From positions 93,224 to 157,223 of the forward strand of contig NZ_JACJQG010000014.1 in the NCBI RefSeq assembly GCF_014696435.1: a stretch of DNA of 64,000 nt, in the 5' to 3' direction. Origin of the DNA: Calothrix anomala FACHB-343 (GTDB taxonomy: Bacteria > Cyanobacteriota > Cyanobacteriia > Cyanobacteriales > Nostocaceae). Positions within the stretch are counted from its first letter, which is position 1. Each line of letters starts with the position of its first letter. The notes under the pieces are model-generated. The model did no database searches. It worked only from the letters and a program-made list of their open reading frames with translations, and had not been told where the DNA came from. Position numbers and translations under genes: made by a program. This document shows, in pieces, positions 8,298 through 16,387 of the stretch.

Positions 8298-9736
8298 CTT
8301 TCACGTAAATCAGTTTCTGACTCCAGCAACGCAGGTTTTTCTATAGTTAAAGATGGCGCAGCACCATCTAAAATTAGTTTTTCTGAGTCTGTTGCTGTGT
8401 CTGTGTCTGGAAAGACAAACCGTAACAAGGGAGGCGCTAAAAAGGTTGTCAAGATTACCATCATGATAATTGCTGCACCTAGCGGTTTAGAGAGGACGCC
8501 ACTAGCCGCACCAACACCAGCAAATACTAATCCGACTTCACCCCTGGGAATCATCCCCACACCAATTGCCAACCTGTTGATTTGTGGTTGACCAAACACC
8601 GTTAAGCCCGTAATCACTTTACCGATAATGGCGACTAAAATCAGGAAAGTTGCCATCACCAAACCTTCACGATTGCTAGGAATGGCTGGGTTTAATACGC
8701 TTAAATCTGTTTTTGCCCCAACGACAACAAAGAAAATGGGGACTAACATATCAGCGACAGGAATCACTTGCTTTTGCAGTTCTTTGCGCTTATCTGTTTC
8801 TTCCAAAACCAAACCAGCCGCAAAAGCACCGAGAATTGCTTCTAATTGAATCACAGCCGCCAGATATGCCATCACAAAGGCAAAGATAAATGCTGGGATA
8901 ATCAATTCACCTCTGGTTTTGAGGCGATCGACAATGGCGACAAAAGACTTGTTAAAAAAATTACCCAGTAGGATCGCACCCAGTAAAAAAGCAGTGGCAC
9001 AGATAATGAGATAAATGACTTTAGTTACATCTACTTCACCATCTTTCGCTAAACTCGCCACCACTGCTAACACAATAATTCCCAGTACGTCATCAATTAC
9101 CGCCGCACCAAGAATAATCTGTCCTTCTTTAGAATTGAGACGACCAATTTCTGAAAGTACCTTGGAAGTAATACCAATACTCGTAGCTGTTAAAGCCGCC
9201 CCAGCAAAAATTGCTGGTACAGCACCCACACCAAACAAAGTCATTAATCCAACAGTACCTGCAGCAAAGGGTGCTACTACCCCTACTATCGCCACAATAG
9301 TAGCTTGGATACCAACTGCCATTAAATCTTTTAAGTTGGACTCCAAGCCAATTTCAAATAGCAGGATGATCACGCCCAATTCTGCTAAAACCGAAATTAC
9401 CTCTGATTGCGCTGTAAACACGCTATCAGCCGCTTGTGGGCTTAATCCAGCAGTGCTTTGCAAGAAAGAAATAATTAACGAACTAGAACTATCTGTACCA
9501 GCTTCAGGAAATACCAAAAGGTGTAAGACAGAAATACCAACGATTACACCACCAACGAGTTCGCCTAAAACAGGCGGTAAACCAACTCGATTGGATAACT
9601 CCCCACCAACTTTGCTAGCGAGGTAGATGACTACTAAGCTCAATAGTACTGCTGCGACTACCATTGAGCTATCTGCTGTTTCTGTTGTGCTTGCCAGCAG
9701 AGGAAAAGAGTAGTTGACTGCATTTAAAAGCTGCAT
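8294..9736 (-). CDS. CPA2-family cation:proton antiporter
   Basis: A 480-residue integral membrane protein with about 12 hydrophobic segments between residues 20 and 440. The family exchanges Na+ or K+ for protons across the inner or thylakoid membrane. The paired acidic residues of the transport site are visible in AAVIDDVLGI, and the glycine-rich GLPPVLGELVGGVIVG near the N-terminus is typical of Kef/NhaS3-like members. The polar C-terminal tail is short and has no TrkA-N domain, which favours a NhaS-type Na+/H+ antiporter over a KefB/C system. It is read toward amiC1-amiC2, but the 0.6-kb gap with a decayed gene argues against co-transcription. Confidence 0.9.
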   Translation of the reverse strand: MQLLNAVNYSFPLLASTTETADSSMVVAAVLLSLVVIYLASKVGGELSNRVGLPPVLGELVGGVIVGISVLHLLVFPEAGTDSSSSLIISFLQSTAGLSPQAADSVFTAQSEVISVLAELGVIILLFEIGLESNLKDLMAVGIQATIVAIVGVVAPFAAGTVGLMTLFGVGAVPAIFAGAALTATSIGITSKVLSEIGRLNSKEGQIILGAAVIDDVLGIIVLAVVASLAKDGEVDVTKVIYLIICATAFLLGAILLGNFFNKSFVAIVDRLKTRGELIIPAFIFAFVMAYLAAVIQLEAILGAFAAGLVLEETDKRKELQKQVIPVADMLVPIFFVVVGAKTDLSVLNPAIPSNREGLVMATFLILVAIIGKVITGLTVFGQPQINRLAIGVGMIPRGEVGLVFAGVGAASGVLSKPLGAAIIMMVILTTFLAPPLLRFVFPDTDTATDSEKLILDGAAPSLTIEKPALLESETDLRES

Positions 9737-10147
9737 TGGTTCTGTAATAATCCTTCTCTTTAATTTTTACCCTTTTATCGAAAGTAACTTTTTGCAGATT
9801 TTCGCTAAATTGGCATGAAATTGAGATATTAATTGGTGTTATTTGTCAACCGCATCAGACATTGCCAAGCTAAATGCAGATATTTCCCACCTAATAACCT
9901 ATGCCCAATGCCCCATGCCCCATGCCCAATTTTTTAGTTTCCAAAAATGTAACCATCCCAATTTTTGACTTGAGCAATGTCACAGTAGGAATACACAAAT
10001 CGTATCTATTCAATTGGTGTCAATTCGGGAGAATTGTGCAAATCTCTTGATGGCGGTTAACTATTAACAGTTGACCGTTCAATGACAATTGCTTAGATAT
10101 ACCATGACCAACATCTCTAATTAATTATTCCGAGGAGTGTACATCTT
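9737..10147. other. Divergent intergenic region
   Basis: 411 bp between the antiporter and the SIMPL gene, which point away from each other, so it should hold both promoters. A heptamer array of ccccatg/cccaatg units is at 9902-9930. GAGGAG at 10132-10137 is the ribosome binding site for the rightward gene. No further gene is visible. Confidence 0.5.
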
Positions 10148-10897
10148 ATGTCTAGAGCCGCTTTATCCGGTTCCCAATTTCGTATTGGCAAATTTTGGCA
10201 AACTTTACCTTTAGCAATGCTTGTCTGTGTAACTTTTATGCAGCCTGGATTGGCACAAGAAAAGGAAAAATTATGGCGCACACTGACTGTTAGCGGTAGG
10301 GGTATGGAATCAATTCCGACTACTTTATCTTTAGTCAGTTTGGGTGTAGAAATTCAAGGTAAAACAGCCCAAGAGGTACAAGAAGAAGCCGCCCGTCGGT
10401 CAGCAGCAGTGGTAGCTTTACTTAAGAGTCGGAATGTAGAAAAGTTGCAAACTACAGGTATCCGCTTGAATCCAGTTTATAGTTATACGAATAATGTGCA
10501 GCGAATTACTGGCTATGCGGCTAGCAATATTGTCAGTTTTCGGATTGCTACAGATAAAGCGGGTACATTATTAGACGATGCGGTAAAGGCTGGAGCAACA
10601 CAAATTAATGGTATTAGTTTTGTTGCTACTGATGAAGCGATCGCAACTGCTCAAAAGCAAGCACTTAAAGAAGCCACCCAAGATGCCCAAGCTCAAGCTC
10701 AAGCTGTGTTTAGTAGCTTAGGTTTGAATTCTAAGGAAGTGGTAAGTATTCAAATCAACGGTGCTAGCGCCCCACCACCTTCACCTGTATTAATGCGTTC
10801 TGAAGCTTTCAAAGCTAATAGTGCAGATGTCTCTACCCCCATCATTGGCGGCGAACAGCAAGTAGAAGCATCGGTAACTTTGCAAATTAGTTATTAG
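10148..10897 (+). CDS. Secreted SIMPL-domain (DUF541) protein
   Basis: A 249-residue protein with an N-terminal signal peptide (hydrophobic to about residue 36, ending GLAQ) and one SIMPL/DUF541 domain (about 45-248). Family hallmarks include the opening TVSGRGME, the TTGIRLNPVYSY region and the AAAR/QAQAQAVFSSLGL helices. Members such as E. coli YggE are periplasmic or surface proteins that form oligomeric rings; their biochemical role is poorly defined. The gene stands alone, with a good ribosome binding site, and converges on ssb across a hairpin-forming repeat array. Confidence 0.88.
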   Translation: MSRAALSGSQFRIGKFWQTLPLAMLVCVTFMQPGLAQEKEKLWRTLTVSGRGMESIPTTLSLVSLGVEIQGKTAQEVQEEAARRSAAVVALLKSRNVEKLQTTGIRLNPVYSYTNNVQRITGYAASNIVSFRIATDKAGTLLDDAVKAGATQINGISFVATDEAIATAQKQALKEATQDAQAQAQAVFSSLGLNSKEVVSIQINGASAPPPSPVLMRSEAFKANSADVSTPIIGGEQQVEASVTLQISY

Positions 10898-10985
10898 TCA
10901 ATAGTCCAAAGTCAATAGTCAATAGTCAATAGTCAATAGCATGAGACTGTTGACTGTTGACTGTTGACTGTTGACTGTTGACTAA
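10898..10985. repeat. Heptamer repeat array, likely bidirectional terminator
   Basis: Several agtcaat units are followed by gttgact units in the opposite sense. The two halves can pair as a long imperfect hairpin between convergent genes. Confidence 0.6.
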
Positions 10986-10990
10986 AATAT

Positions 10991-11353
10991 TTAGAAATTT
11001 TCTGGCGAAAAATCTCCTCCGCCCCCTTCATTATCGCGCTTGGAACCTAATAATTCTAGCTGGTCTACTCGAATGACGGGCATAGAACGGCTGGCTCCGG
11101 TTTGGCGATCGCTCCATGTGTCAAACTTGAGGGAGCCTTTAATGCCAATTAAGCTACCTTTGCGTACATAATTACCCGCAATTTCTGCTGTTTTATCCCA
11201 TAATTCTAAGGTGAACCAATCAGGCTCATCTCGATTTCGCGATCGCCGATTTACTGCTAGTGTCAATCTACACTTCACACTACCTGACTCAAAATATTTA
11301 ATATCTGGATCGCCGCCTACACGACCAACAAGGGTGACAATATTAATACTCAT
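10991..11353 (-). CDS. ssb: Single-stranded DNA-binding protein
   Basis: A 120-residue OB-fold protein (MSINIVTLVGRVGGDPDIKY) that coats single-stranded DNA in replication, recombination and repair. The OB domain fills residues 1-105. The tail is short and acidic/glycine-rich (NEGGGGDFSPENF) but lacks the DDIPF tip of E. coli SSB, which is usual for the short cyanobacterial SSB. A LexA-box-like palindrome lies 14 bp upstream of the start, so SOS-type control is likely. The gene diverges from mreB, an arrangement familiar in Anabaena-type genomes. Confidence 0.92.
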   Translation of the reverse strand: MSINIVTLVGRVGGDPDIKYFESGSVKCRLTLAVNRRSRNRDEPDWFTLELWDKTAEIAGNYVRKGSLIGIKGSLKFDTWSDRQTGASRSMPVIRVDQLELLGSKRDNEGGGGDFSPENF

Positions 11354-11366
11354 GGTTTCACCTTTC

Positions 11367-11380
11367 AGTACATACGTACT
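11367..11380 (-). promoter_or_regulatory. LexA-box-like operator of ssb
   Basis: AGTACATACGTACT fits the cyanobacterial LexA consensus RGTACNNNDGTWCB at all but the single D position. It lies just upstream of the ssb ribosome binding site, so a bound repressor would block expression. Confidence 0.65.
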
Positions 11381-11548
11381 TATTTATCTTGAATTCCATC
11401 ATAGCGAATTGTGAAACTATTGAAAATATGTTAAAGATTTAGCAATAAAGTTGTATCGAAAAATGATACAAAATACTAGGGATAAAGTAGAAAACTATAC
11501 GGATATATTGTTGAACTCAAAGAAGATCGAAAAATATTAGGCTGACAG

Positions 11549-11597
11549 CCAGTGAAGATTCTCAAAAAATATCCAAAAAAATATCTATCTTTACTGG
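11549..11597 (+). promoter_or_regulatory. Stem-loop in the mreB leader
   Basis: Arms 11549-11559 and 11587-11597 pair over 11 bp with one G-U (CCAGTGAAGAT / ATCTTTACTGG) around a 27-nt A-rich loop. It ends about 90 nt before mreB and would be transcribed if the promoter is upstream. A regulatory role is inferred from shape only. Confidence 0.35.
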
Positions 11598-11685
11598 ACT
11601 AAGGATCAAAAACGTAATAGAATCCAGCACGATTAACTCTAACCGTCGTAGTCATCAAGTATCGCAAATAGGGGGCGTAGGACGC

Positions 11686-12729
11686 GTGGGTCTTTTCAGG
11701 AACTTTCGCTCATCGTGGGATATGGGTATCGACCTCGGTACTGCTAATACCCTCGTTTATGTATCAGGTAAAGGTATTGTACTCCAAGAACCTTCGGTAG
11801 TAGCTATCGATCAAAACGAAAAGATTGCACTAGCTGTGGGTGAAGATGCTAAAAAAATGCTCGGTAGGACACCAGGAAATGTGGTTGCTCTTCGTCCTTT
11901 GCGGGATGGGGTAATCGCTGACTTTGACACAGCCGAGCTGATGTTAAAGAGTTTTATTCAACGTGTTAATGAAGGTAGGTCATTGATTCTACCACGAATT
12001 GTCATTGGTATTCCCAGTGGTGTCACAGGGGTAGAAAGAAGAGCTGTCATGGATGCAGCTTCCCAAGCTGGAGCCAGAGAAGTTTATTTAATTGATGAAC
12101 CAGTCGCTGCAGCTATTGGTGCAGGACTACCAGTAGCCGAACCAACTGGTAACATGATCATCGATATTGGTGGTGGTACTACAGAAGTTGCAGTACTCAG
12201 TCTCCAGGGTACAGTACTGAGCGAGTCAGTCAGAATTGCAGGCGATGAACTCACAGAAGCAATTCTGCAATATATGAAAAAGGTTCATAACTTAGTAATT
12301 GGGGAACGGACTGCTGAGGACATCAAAATTCGCATTGGTTCTGCCTATCCCACCAATGACGATAATGATTCCATGATGGAAGTCCGGGGCTTACATTTAC
12401 TTTCTGGTCTACCACGTACTGTGACAATTAAAGGCCCGGAAATTCGTGAAAGTATGCTTGAACCGCTATCAGTAATTATTGAAGCGGTGAAACGCACATT
12501 AGAACGGACACCTCCCGAACTAGCAGCAGATATTATTGACCGGGGTATTATGCTGGCTGGTGGTGGTGCTTTACTCAAAGGCATAGATACGCTGATTAGT
12601 CATGAGACAGGTATCGTCACACATATCGCTGCCGATCCTTTATGTTGTGTGGTTTTGGGAACAGGTCGTGTTTTGGAAAACTTCAAGCAACTGGAACGGG
12701 TATTTAGCGGTCGTTCTCGGAATATGTAG
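11686..12729 (+). CDS. mreB: Rod-shape determining protein MreB
   Basis: A bacterial actin that polymerises under the inner membrane and guides sidewall peptidoglycan synthesis. At 347 residues it is full length. The actin-fold phosphate and connect motifs are visible: GIDLGTANTLVY, IDEPVAAAIGAG, MIIDIGGGTTEVA and IMLAGGGALLKG. Translation starts at a GTG (MGLFRNFRSSWD), with AGGA 5-7 nt upstream. It heads the mreB-mreC-mreD cluster. A 130-bp gap with an 18-bp perfect inverted repeat separates it from mreC, so the mRNA may be cut or attenuated there. Confidence 0.97.
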   Translation: MGLFRNFRSSWDMGIDLGTANTLVYVSGKGIVLQEPSVVAIDQNEKIALAVGEDAKKMLGRTPGNVVALRPLRDGVIADFDTAELMLKSFIQRVNEGRSLILPRIVIGIPSGVTGVERRAVMDAASQAGAREVYLIDEPVAAAIGAGLPVAEPTGNMIIDIGGGTTEVAVLSLQGTVLSESVRIAGDELTEAILQYMKKVHNLVIGERTAEDIKIRIGSAYPTNDDNDSMMEVRGLHLLSGLPRTVTIKGPEIRESMLEPLSVIIEAVKRTLERTPPELAADIIDRGIMLAGGGALLKGIDTLISHETGIVTHIAADPLCCVVLGTGRVLENFKQLERVFSGRSRNM

Positions 12730-12734
12730 CAAAA

Positions 12735-12780
12735 ATATCAGATATTGAATTCAAAATATTGAGAATTCAATATCTGATAT
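12735..12780. repeat. 18-bp perfect inverted repeat between mreB and mreC
   Basis: Arms 12735-12752 and 12763-12780 (ATATCAGATATTGAATTC and its complement) with a 10-nt loop. The T-rich sequence after it is weak, so it could be a partial terminator, a processing site or an mRNA 3'-end stabiliser that uncouples mreB from mreCD. Confidence 0.7.
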
Positions 12781-12860
12781 TGGGTTTTATATAGATACAA
12801 CTAAATAAAACTGAAAATTTCTCAAATTATATAAACATATAAAAATTAAGGTATGGATAG

Positions 12861-13679
12861 ATGGTGTTACTACGTCGTTGGTGGGATCGCAAAAGTTTAC
12901 AACTAGGATTAGTTGCTTTGGCATTAGGTAGCGCTTGGGTATTACGGGAAACCCAAGGTGCTTTACTCCTGGAGATGTACCAAGTAATTACTCGTCCAGC
13001 ACAAATGTTACAAGCCGGGCCAACCCCTGAAGAACGCCTCAGAGATGCCCGTTCATTAGAGTTGCAAGCGCGAATCGTAGATTTAGAAAGCCAAAACAAA
13101 AAGTTACAAAACTTGTTGGGTTATGTCACCAAAGAACCAGTGGCATCACGCCCAATTCCCGCGCGGGTATTAGGACGTAGCGCCGATCATTGGTGGCAGC
13201 AAATTACCCTAGATCGGGGTAGTAATTCGGGAATTCAAGAAGGCTTTATTGTCAAAGCAGAAGGTGGCTTAGTCGGTTTAGTAGAAACTGTTACGCCTAA
13301 TACTAGCCGGGTGTTACTGATCAGCGATCTCAAGAGTCAAGTGGGTGTAACAATTAGCCGGACATCGGCTAAAGGCGTTTTGCGCGGCGATTCTTCAGCT
13401 GAGGCTGTGTTGGAATTTTATGAAAAAGTTCCCAATGTTAAGGTGGGTGATTTTGTCTCTACATCAACCTACAGTCAAAGGTATCCTTCTGGTGTAGCTG
13501 TAGGAAGAATTAAGTCTCTAGATTTAAAGAAACTGCCTGCATCAATTGCCAAAGTAGAACTTTTCCCGCCAATTAGGTCGTTAGATTGGGTAGCTGTCTA
13601 CCCCAAACCAGAAGAACCGATTCCAGAAACAGAAAATTCCCAACCGCCAACTAACCCACAACCGCAAAAGTCGAATTAA
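12861..13679 (+). CDS. mreC: Rod-shape determining protein MreC
   Basis: The 272-residue partner of MreB and MreD in the elongasome, anchored in the inner membrane with its bulk in the periplasm. It has a hydrophobic segment at about residues 15-33, a coiled coil (about 60-90, LQARIVDLESQNKKLQNLLG) and the beta-domain core (about 100-245) with ADHWWQQITLDRGSNSG and LISDLKSQVGV, both typical of MreC. The C-terminus is a Pro-rich tail. The ATG at 12861 gives the short basic VLLRRWWDRKS start seen in relatives. It is followed by mreD after 24 nt. Confidence 0.95.
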   Translation: MVLLRRWWDRKSLQLGLVALALGSAWVLRETQGALLLEMYQVITRPAQMLQAGPTPEERLRDARSLELQARIVDLESQNKKLQNLLGYVTKEPVASRPIPARVLGRSADHWWQQITLDRGSNSGIQEGFIVKAEGGLVGLVETVTPNTSRVLLISDLKSQVGVTISRTSAKGVLRGDSSAEAVLEFYEKVPNVKVGDFVSTSTYSQRYPSGVAVGRIKSLDLKKLPASIAKVELFPPIRSLDWVAVYPKPEEPIPETENSQPPTNPQPQKSN

Positions 13680-13703
13680 ATTCCCCCCAAGTCTTGTAAC
13701 ACC

Positions 13704-14324
13704 ATGAAGATCCCTGTATTGACTGGTCGCCGCCCAAAAAAATCAAAATCACCTGCGCGGAGAAAATCGCGAATTCAAATCCCGCCGATCGCGCGTTGGC
13801 ATCCGCGTACTCGTCAGTTTGTGGATTGGGGGGTGACAGTTGGATCTGTGTTGTTATGTTTGTTAATGTTGCCGACTCGCTTACCAGGGATGGAGTTATT
13901 GGGGATCGGGCCTAATTGGTTGTTAATTTGGGTGGTAGCTTGGAGTGTAAAACGCCCTGTATGGTCTGGGTTATTAGCAGGTATAGTTATGGGCTTACTT
14001 CAAGACGCTATGACCTCGCCTCACCCTACCCATGCTTTATCTCTGGGGATTGTGGGCATGTTGACGAGTTTGCTGCAAAAGCAGCGTTTCATTGAGGAAG
14101 ACTTTATTTCCATCGCTTTAATTGTGTTTGCAATGGCGTTTATCTGCGAGACTATTTTTGGTTTGGAATTGACTTGGGCAGGCGATCGCAAAGCTGAATA
14201 TATTTGGACATATTATCAGCGTGTTGCCCTAGCTTCTGCCATTCTCAGCAGTTTGTGGGCACCTGTAGTTTATTATCCGCTTAATCGTTGGTGGCAAGAA
14301 ATGAAGTTATTTGAGCAATCTTGA
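13704..14324 (+). CDS. mreD: Rod-shape determining protein MreD
   Basis: The membrane component of the MreBCD complex. The 206-residue protein has a basic N-terminal 45 residues that are longer than in E. coli, then about five membrane segments (from GVTVGSVLLCLLMLP onward). The GPNWLLIWVVAWSVKRP and GLLQDAMTSPHPTHALSLGIVGM stretches match the cyanobacterial family. It lies 24 nt after mreC with no promoter between, and a rho-independent terminator follows. Confidence 0.93.
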   Translation: MKIPVLTGRRPKKSKSPARRKSRIQIPPIARWHPRTRQFVDWGVTVGSVLLCLLMLPTRLPGMELLGIGPNWLLIWVVAWSVKRPVWSGLLAGIVMGLLQDAMTSPHPTHALSLGIVGMLTSLLQKQRFIEEDFISIALIVFAMAFICETIFGLELTWAGDRKAEYIWTYYQRVALASAILSSLWAPVVYYPLNRWWQEMKLFEQS

Positions 14325-14350
14325 AATTGCCTGATTCAAGGACAAAACAA

Positions 14351-14374
14351 AGCCTGCAGAAGCGGGCTATTTTT
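14351..14374 (+). terminator. Rho-independent terminator of mreBCD
   Basis: AGCCTGC-AGAA-GCGGGCT stem (7 bp, one G-T pair) followed by ATTTTT, 27 nt after the mreD stop. Confidence 0.8.
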
Positions 14375-14463
14375 ATGTATATTCAAAAAGAACTGGTATA
14401 AGTTGTTAATACTTATTTTTGAATTTTGAATTTTGAATTTTGAATTGTTAATCAGGAAGGCTT

Positions 14464-14853
14464 ATGGAGGGGATCAAAATTCAGCAGATTGCCCAGCAAG
14501 CATTTGACTACCTGGCTCAAGGATGGGCAACAGGGAATTTTCAACCCTTTATTGAGATGCTGGCAGATGAGGTGATATTCTGGCTACCGGTTGGTCAGCA
14601 GCGAAATACACCTTTTGGTTATGAGGATAAGCAGCAGCTAATTGCCAGATTCCAGGCGCGTGCAGAAAGGGGCGATCGCCTAATTTTTAGTCCACCCAAA
14701 AATATTATCAGTAATGATACTAGTGTGATAGTTGAGTTTGAAACTCAGGGAACTATTCGCAATCAGCCGTTTACAGGAAATAATGTTATTTCCTTCGATA
14801 TTCAAGATGACAAAATAACTGGTATCCGCGAGTATTTTGGCGAAATAGATTAA
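14464..14853 (+). CDS. SnoaL/NTF2-like protein
   Basis: A 129-residue cone-shaped alpha/beta barrel of the SnoaL/NTF2-like superfamily. The helix IAQQAFDYLAQGWATGNFQPFIEMLADEV leads into the strand-rich half (FWLPVGQQRN, VIVEFETQGTIRNQPFTGNNVISFDIQDDKITGIREYFGEID). Such proteins bind or isomerise small hydrophobic molecules or serve as stress proteins; the ligand cannot be read from the sequence. AGGAAGG lies 7-9 nt before the start. It converges with the cupin gene over only 9 bp. Confidence 0.82.
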   Translation: MEGIKIQQIAQQAFDYLAQGWATGNFQPFIEMLADEVIFWLPVGQQRNTPFGYEDKQQLIARFQARAERGDRLIFSPPKNIISNDTSVIVEFETQGTIRNQPFTGNNVISFDIQDDKITGIREYFGEID

Positions 14854-14862
14854 GCGCTATAG

Positions 14863-15354
14863 TTAAATCTGCTGCTTACCAAGCCAAGTAACTTTTTTAC
14901 TTACACCAAAGCCATCTTCAATGGTGTGGTCTTCAAAAGAACCTACTCGTGATTGAATCACAATCCAGCATAAATCCTCTGTATCTGAGGTATTTCGCAG
15001 ACATCTCTCGCCTTCCGGATCTACTCGCACAACAGTTCCTTCTCCCAGTGGAAAGACAAAATCATCAACTTGAAACTCGCCTTCCCCGCGAATAAAGATG
15101 TAAATTTCTTCATTTAAGCGATGCTTGTGATAAAAAAGCACTGATTTGTTGGGTGCGAGGTTATTGACCGAAATTTCCGCACTAGTGAGAGCGAGAATCT
15201 GCTTGAGAAATACCTTACCCTCTGCTTTGATGGGGATTTTTGGTGTTTCAAAAGTAAATTGCCGTAATTGCGAAAATAATCCTAAATCAGTCACAGCAAA
15301 GTTTTCGCCAGTTCTAGCAGTTGGTGGAACTTGGGTCATTGTTGTCTCTTTCAT
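14863..15354 (-). CDS. Cupin-domain protein
   Basis: A 163-residue single-domain cupin. Motif 1 is around FYHKHRLNEEIYIFIRGEGEFQ (metal-ligand His and Glu) and motif 2 around PEGERCLRNTSDTEDLCW, in which the usual histidine is replaced by Arg/Cys. Metal binding may therefore be altered. An internal ATG at 15339 (MTQVPPTARTGENFA) has an AGAGA sequence upstream and is an equally likely start. The gene diverges from an HxlR-type regulator 87 bp away, and two palindromes lie between them, so it is probably that regulator's target. The substrate is unknown. Confidence 0.85.
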   Translation of the reverse strand: MKETTMTQVPPTARTGENFAVTDLGLFSQLRQFTFETPKIPIKAEGKVFLKQILALTSAEISVNNLAPNKSVLFYHKHRLNEEIYIFIRGEGEFQVDDFVFPLGEGTVVRVDPEGERCLRNTSDTEDLCWIVIQSRVGSFEDHTIEDGFGVSKKVTWLGKQQI

Positions 15355-15369
15355 TTTTTTAACTTTTAA

Positions 15370-15422
15370 CTTGCAATTTGCAAGCTAATATAGCAAAACT
15401 TACTTGTAAAATGCAAGTAAGT
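15370..15422. promoter_or_regulatory. Two palindromic operators for the HxlR regulator
   Basis: CTTGCAATTTGCAAG (15370-15384) is a perfect odd palindrome. A longer one with 11-bp arms, one mismatch and a 3-nt centre lies at 15398-15422. Both contain the half-site ACTTG(C/T)A. Their place between divergent cupin and HxlR genes suggests one regulator dimer at each. Confidence 0.65.
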
Positions 15423-15441
15423 AGTAAATATAGTTTTAGCA

Positions 15442-15789
15442 ATGTCTCAAGCTCACCGTTCACCTTGCCCAATTGCTTGTTCGCTGGATTTAATAGGCGA
15501 TCGCTGGACGCTGCTAATTATTAGAGACATGCTATTCTTTAAAAAACAACGATTTGACGAGTTTTTGGAGTCTCCTGAAGGTATTTCTACTAATATTTTG
15601 ACAAATCGCCTAAAATTTCTGGAAGAAGCCGGTTTAATAGAGAAACAACCATACAGCAACCATCCTCGGCGGATGAACTATCAATTAACCGAGCGAGGAA
15701 AAAGCCTTCGTCCTGTACTGAAAACCATGATTGCTTGGGGACTGAAGCATATTCCGGATACCAAGATTCCTGATGATGAGCAGGGTTAG
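15442..15789 (+). CDS. HxlR-family transcriptional regulator
   Basis: A 115-residue winged helix-turn-helix DNA-binding protein. The family signature CPIACSLDLIGDRWTLLIIRDM is followed by the recognition region GISTNILTNRLKFLEEAGLIEKQPY and the wing NYQLTERGKSL. Two cysteines near the N-terminus (SPCPIACS) include the one that redox-sensing relatives such as YodB and HypR use, so quinone or thiol stress is a possible signal. It probably controls itself and the divergent cupin gene through the palindromes at 15370-15422. Confidence 0.92.
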   Translation: MSQAHRSPCPIACSLDLIGDRWTLLIIRDMLFFKKQRFDEFLESPEGISTNILTNRLKFLEEAGLIEKQPYSNHPRRMNYQLTERGKSLRPVLKTMIAWGLKHIPDTKIPDDEQG

Positions 15790-15842
15790 CAGCAGAGGGG
15801 GAGAATAAAGTTTTCACAAATTTTGGCGAGCGATCGCAGATA

Positions 15843-15967
15843 TTATGAAGAAATTGGAAAGCGCGATCGCTGTTTTTCTCGGTAACTCCGGAGTGTTTGT
15901 TTTGTCCAGCGTTTAAAGGCACGATGAAAAGCGCTAGGTTCAGAAAATCCTATTGACCGATGAATCA
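15843..15967 (-). pseudogene. AraC-family regulator remnant (C-terminal end only)
   Basis: Minus-strand translation gives IGFSEPSAFHRAFKRW followed by TKQTLRSYREKQ and a stop. This is the second helix-turn-helix of AraC/XylS regulators, whose relatives read GFSEPSAFHRAFKRWTG. Nothing upstream continues the domain; the frame is cut by a stop and then by the small Cys-rich gene. It is a fragment of about 35 residues of a lost regulator. Confidence 0.75.
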
Positions 15968-16117
15968 ATAGTCACTGTCAGCCACACAAATTCCCTTACA
16001 TTTAATGCCATTTGTCGCTGTACGCAAACAATGGGGACAAAGAATTTTTTCGGTTTCGGGTACGAGATTGGCGGTGGTGCTTGTTTGTGGTTTGTCTTTA
16101 TCGGTTTGAAGGCTCAC
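15965..16117 (-). CDS. Small Cys-rich protein (possible zinc knuckle), 50 residues
   Basis: A GTG-initiated ORF encoding MSLQTDKDKPQTSTTANLVP and then ETEKILCPHCLRTATNGIKC, ending KGICVADSDY. Two Cys pairs (CPHC and CKGIC) suggest a small zinc-binding fold. The N-terminal 20 residues are polar and probably disordered. No strong ribosome binding site is seen. The stop overlaps the AraC remnant by three bases. I know of no function; the coherent Cys spacing argues against a chance ORF. Confidence 0.5.
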   Translation of the reverse strand: MSLQTDKDKPQTSTTANLVPETEKILCPHCLRTATNGIKCKGICVADSDY

Positions 16118-16281
16118 GGTTATCGAGGTTAGTTAACTAAGTACAGCTTTGCATAAAATCCTGGCTGATTGCGGGGGGAATTTTCAACGCAAAAGGGTGC
16201 AAAAGTAGGCGCAGAGGTACGCAGAGAATGAGCTACGAATTAATTAATTGTTGTATTAAGTAAGCTGGAAATCTTTACCAA

Positions 16282-16330
16282 TGACGCCACTTGCTTCAAG
16301 CCGGGGAACCCGTCCAACGCAGTGGCTCAC
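16282..16330. repeat. Dispersed palindromic repeat, family C copy 1
   Basis: Begins ACGCCACTTGCTTCAAGC and ends CGCAGTGGCTC. The ends can pair (CCACTTGC with GCAGTGG) around a GGGGAACCC core. Similar copies are at 39844-39896 and 43120-43172. Confidence 0.7.
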
Positions 16331-16387
16331 AAATGACTAAGGACAAATGACAGCCTCAGCCAGTTATCTTTGATTTCGCCGAGCTAC

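Noticed and set aside
9015-9626. A 203-residue rightward ORF opposite the antiporter gene
   Set aside because: It is the complement of a well-formed membrane transporter gene, is rich in Thr/Pro/Ala as expected for such shadows, and has no recognisable domain.
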